Part shown: piece by piece, positions 4,873 through 5,863 of the stretch
How positions within the stretch are numbered: the stretch's first letter is position 1
Layout of the letters: each line of letters opens with the position of its first letter
Source of the DNA: Deltaproteobacteria bacterium
GTDB lineage: Bacteria > Desulfobacterota > JAENJC01
Assembly (NCBI GenBank): GCA_016208525.1
Contig: JACQYJ010000198.1
Location: 1-5,863, forward strand
DNA length: 5,863 nucleotides
Reading direction: 5' to 3'
Made by a program: the position numbers and the translations under genes
Notes under the pieces: generated by a model
What the model was told of the DNA's origin: nothing
Seen by the model: only the letters and a program-made list of their open reading frames with translations
Database searches by the model: none

Positions 4873-5726
4873 GTTGTCCATCTCGCATGTGCCCCGCTTG
4901 GAAGGAGCCTGCCTGATATTTCTGAAATCACCATCTCCCCGTTGGACAAGCTCCCTCGCCTTCCCTGCATCATCTCTGCCAGGAGGTTCTGTAATACAAG
5001 GGGAGTAAAACCAGGGGAGTGGCAACTCAGATGGATAAAAAGGGGCTTCTCACTTAAGAGCTTGCGGCAGTCGAGCAGAAACTTCAGAAGGTCATCTTCT
5101 ATCTTCCATATCTCCCCACTGGCGCCGCGGCCAAAGGATGGGGGATCAAGCATGATGGCATCATACCTCTTTCCTCGCCGTATCTCTTTCTGGACAAATT
5201 TTACAACATCATCAACGATCCACCTGACAGGTCTATCGCTTAGACCTGAAAGGACTGCGTTCTCTCTTGCCCAGTCAACGACCCCCTTTGATGCGTCGAG
5301 GTGGCAGACGGCAGCCCCTGCCCTTAGAGCTGCCATGGTGGCCCCGCCGGTATAGGCAAACATATTAAGGAGGTTTATCGGCCCTTTGGCCTCTCTGATC
5401 CTCTCCTCTATCCAGTCCCAGCTTTCACCATGTTCAGGGAATACCCCGAGGTGGCCGAAGCCTGTAGGTTTTATAAAAAACTTGAGACCCCGGTATTCTA
5501 TCTCCCATCTCTCAGGTAAACGTCTCTTAAATTCCCAGTTGCCTCCTCCTGTAGAACTCCTTATATATACTGCATCTGCTCCCTGCCATTCCTTTTCAGG
5601 AAGGCCCGGAGACCATACCGCCTGAGGTGAGGGACGGACCAATAGATATGGACCCACGCGCTCAAGCTTGCTCTCCTTACCCGAATCTAAGAGCTTATAC
5701 CCCATCTTAATGTCTTTACTCTTCAT
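4869..5726 (-). CDS. Class I SAM-dependent rRNA methyltransferase, RlmI-like (COG1092-type)
   Basis: This 285-residue cytoplasmic enzyme matches the family of SAM-dependent methyltransferases that includes the 23S rRNA cytosine-5 methyltransferase RlmI, but without the N-terminal PUA domain of that protein. The N-terminus YKLLDSGKESKLERVGPYLL (10-29) is the family's usual opening. The Rossmann fold begins with motif I LLNMFAYTGGAT (119-130), then the acidic ribose-binding strand LDASKGVVDWAREN (143-156), motif IV DAIMLDPPSFGRG (189-201) and a Cys in LSCHSPGF (233-240) where RlmI-like enzymes have an SCS motif. It ends with LPSGAHARW. ATG 5726 is the first start; M8 (5705) is an alternative closer to the usual family start. 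Only a weak AGAGGT, about 12 bases upstream, serves as ribosome site. It is the first gene of an operon with the SPOUT enzyme, driven by the promoter at 5792-5820. The base modified is inferred only from the family. Confidence 0.9.
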   Translation of the reverse strand: MKSKDIKMGYKLLDSGKESKLERVGPYLLVRPSPQAVWSPGLPEKEWQGADAVYIRSSTGGGNWEFKRRLPERWEIEYRGLKFFIKPTGFGHLGVFPEHGESWDWIEERIREAKGPINLLNMFAYTGGATMAALRAGAAVCHLDASKGVVDWARENAVLSGLSDRPVRWIVDDVVKFVQKEIRRGKRYDAIMLDPPSFGRGASGEIWKIEDDLLKFLLDCRKLLSEKPLFIHLSCHSPGFTPLVLQNLLAEMMQGRRGSLSNGEMVISEISGRLLPSGAHARWTT

Positions 5727-5730
5727 TTAT

Positions 5731-5760
5731 TCTCTGTGACCTCTGTGAAATCAGCGGCTA
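5731..5760. repeat. Single repeat arm (tctctgtgacctctgtg) in the leader of the methyltransferase operon
   Basis: The sequence TCTCTGTGACCTCTGTG at 5731-5747, continued by aaatcagcggcta, is the same style as the arms of copies A and B, but no matching second arm is present nearby. It starts four bases upstream of the start codon, and on the - strand supplies the only Shine-Dalgarno-like word (AGAGGT) before ATG 5726. Confidence 0.65.
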
Positions 5761-5791
5761 AAGTCATCTTATTATGATTAAGTTTTTAGGA

Positions 5792-5820
5792 ATGATATAT
5801 CAAGGAATGCAAGCTGTCAA
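5792..5820 (-). promoter_or_regulatory. Near-consensus sigma-70 promoter of the two-gene methyltransferase operon
   Basis: Read on the - strand, a perfect TTGACA (5820-5815) is followed after exactly 17 bases by TATCAT (5797-5792), one mismatch from TATAAT. Transcription should begin near 5785, giving a leader of about 60 bases that includes the single repeat arm. The promoter begins only about five bases after the T-run of the terminator of the preceding unit. No operator-like palindrome is evident, so expression is probably constitutive, as expected for rRNA modification. Confidence 0.8.
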
Positions 5821-5824
5821 AAGG

Positions 5825-5863
5825 AAATAAAAAAGCCCCATCCATTTCTGGATGAGGCTTTTA
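5825..5863 (-). terminator. Intrinsic terminator of a - strand gene beyond the right edge
   Basis: The stem pairs AAAAGCC (5831-5837) with GGCTTTT (5856-5862) and CATCCA (5839-5844) with TGGATG (5849-5854), with one C-A mismatch and a four-base TTTC loop. Reading the - strand, the stem is followed by TTTTTTATTT (5834-5825), a proper U-run. The + strand side is cut by the window end, so use in both directions cannot be judged, but no + strand gene approaches it. Confidence 0.85.

Noticed and set aside
4873..5025. 51-residue N-terminal extension of the SPOUT methyltransferase from ATG 5025
   Set aside because: It overlaps the 3' end of the upstream methyltransferase gene in another frame; the ATGA overlap at 4869-4872 is the standard coupled start.

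Overview
The window reads as a stretch of a mid-GC, Gram-negative environmental bacterium. The M16-family protein has a Sec-type signal peptide, the housekeeping genes are ordinary, and the gaps are full of short palindromic repeats of the kind common in Nitrospirota, deltaproteobacterial and related genomes. That placement is inference; no marker gene here fixes the phylum. There is no tRNA, rRNA, CRISPR array, integrase or transposase.

Layout, left to right. (1) 3-986, + strand: the C-terminal four fifths of MoeA (molybdenum insertion into molybdopterin), cut by the left edge. (2) 987-1380: a 394-base gap with a long imperfect hairpin of the 'cacggagacacggag' family and a possible gene remnant on the - strand. 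(3) 1381-2184, +: an ATPase of the energy-coupling-factor (ECF/CbiO) type, without its membrane or substrate-binding partners. (4) 2185-2438: a nested pair of inverted repeats ending in a T-run, between convergent genes. (5) 2439-3773, -: a secreted M16 peptidase-family protein whose zinc site is destroyed. (6) 3774-3987: a second nested inverted repeat, of other sequence families. (7) 3988-4872 and 4869-5726, both -: a two-gene operon joined by an ATGA overlap, encoding a SPOUT (TrmH/SpoU) RNA 2'-O-methyltransferase and a class I SAM-dependent RlmI-like rRNA methyltransferase. (8) 5727-5863: the operon's leader with a single repeat arm, a near-consensus sigma-70 promoter, and an intrinsic terminator for a - strand gene beyond the right edge.

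The genes do not form one pathway. The only clear functional unit is the RNA-methyltransferase operon. The most notable property of the window is that every gene junction carries short dispersed-type repeats: two junctions have one repeat family nested inside another, one repeat is built into the N-terminus of the SPOUT gene, and one supplies the untranslated leader of the operon. The other points worth a second look are the catalytically dead M16 protein with no active partner beside it, and the orphan ECF ATPase whose first codons hold a CT dinucleotide repeat. I found no convincing new defence or mobile system.
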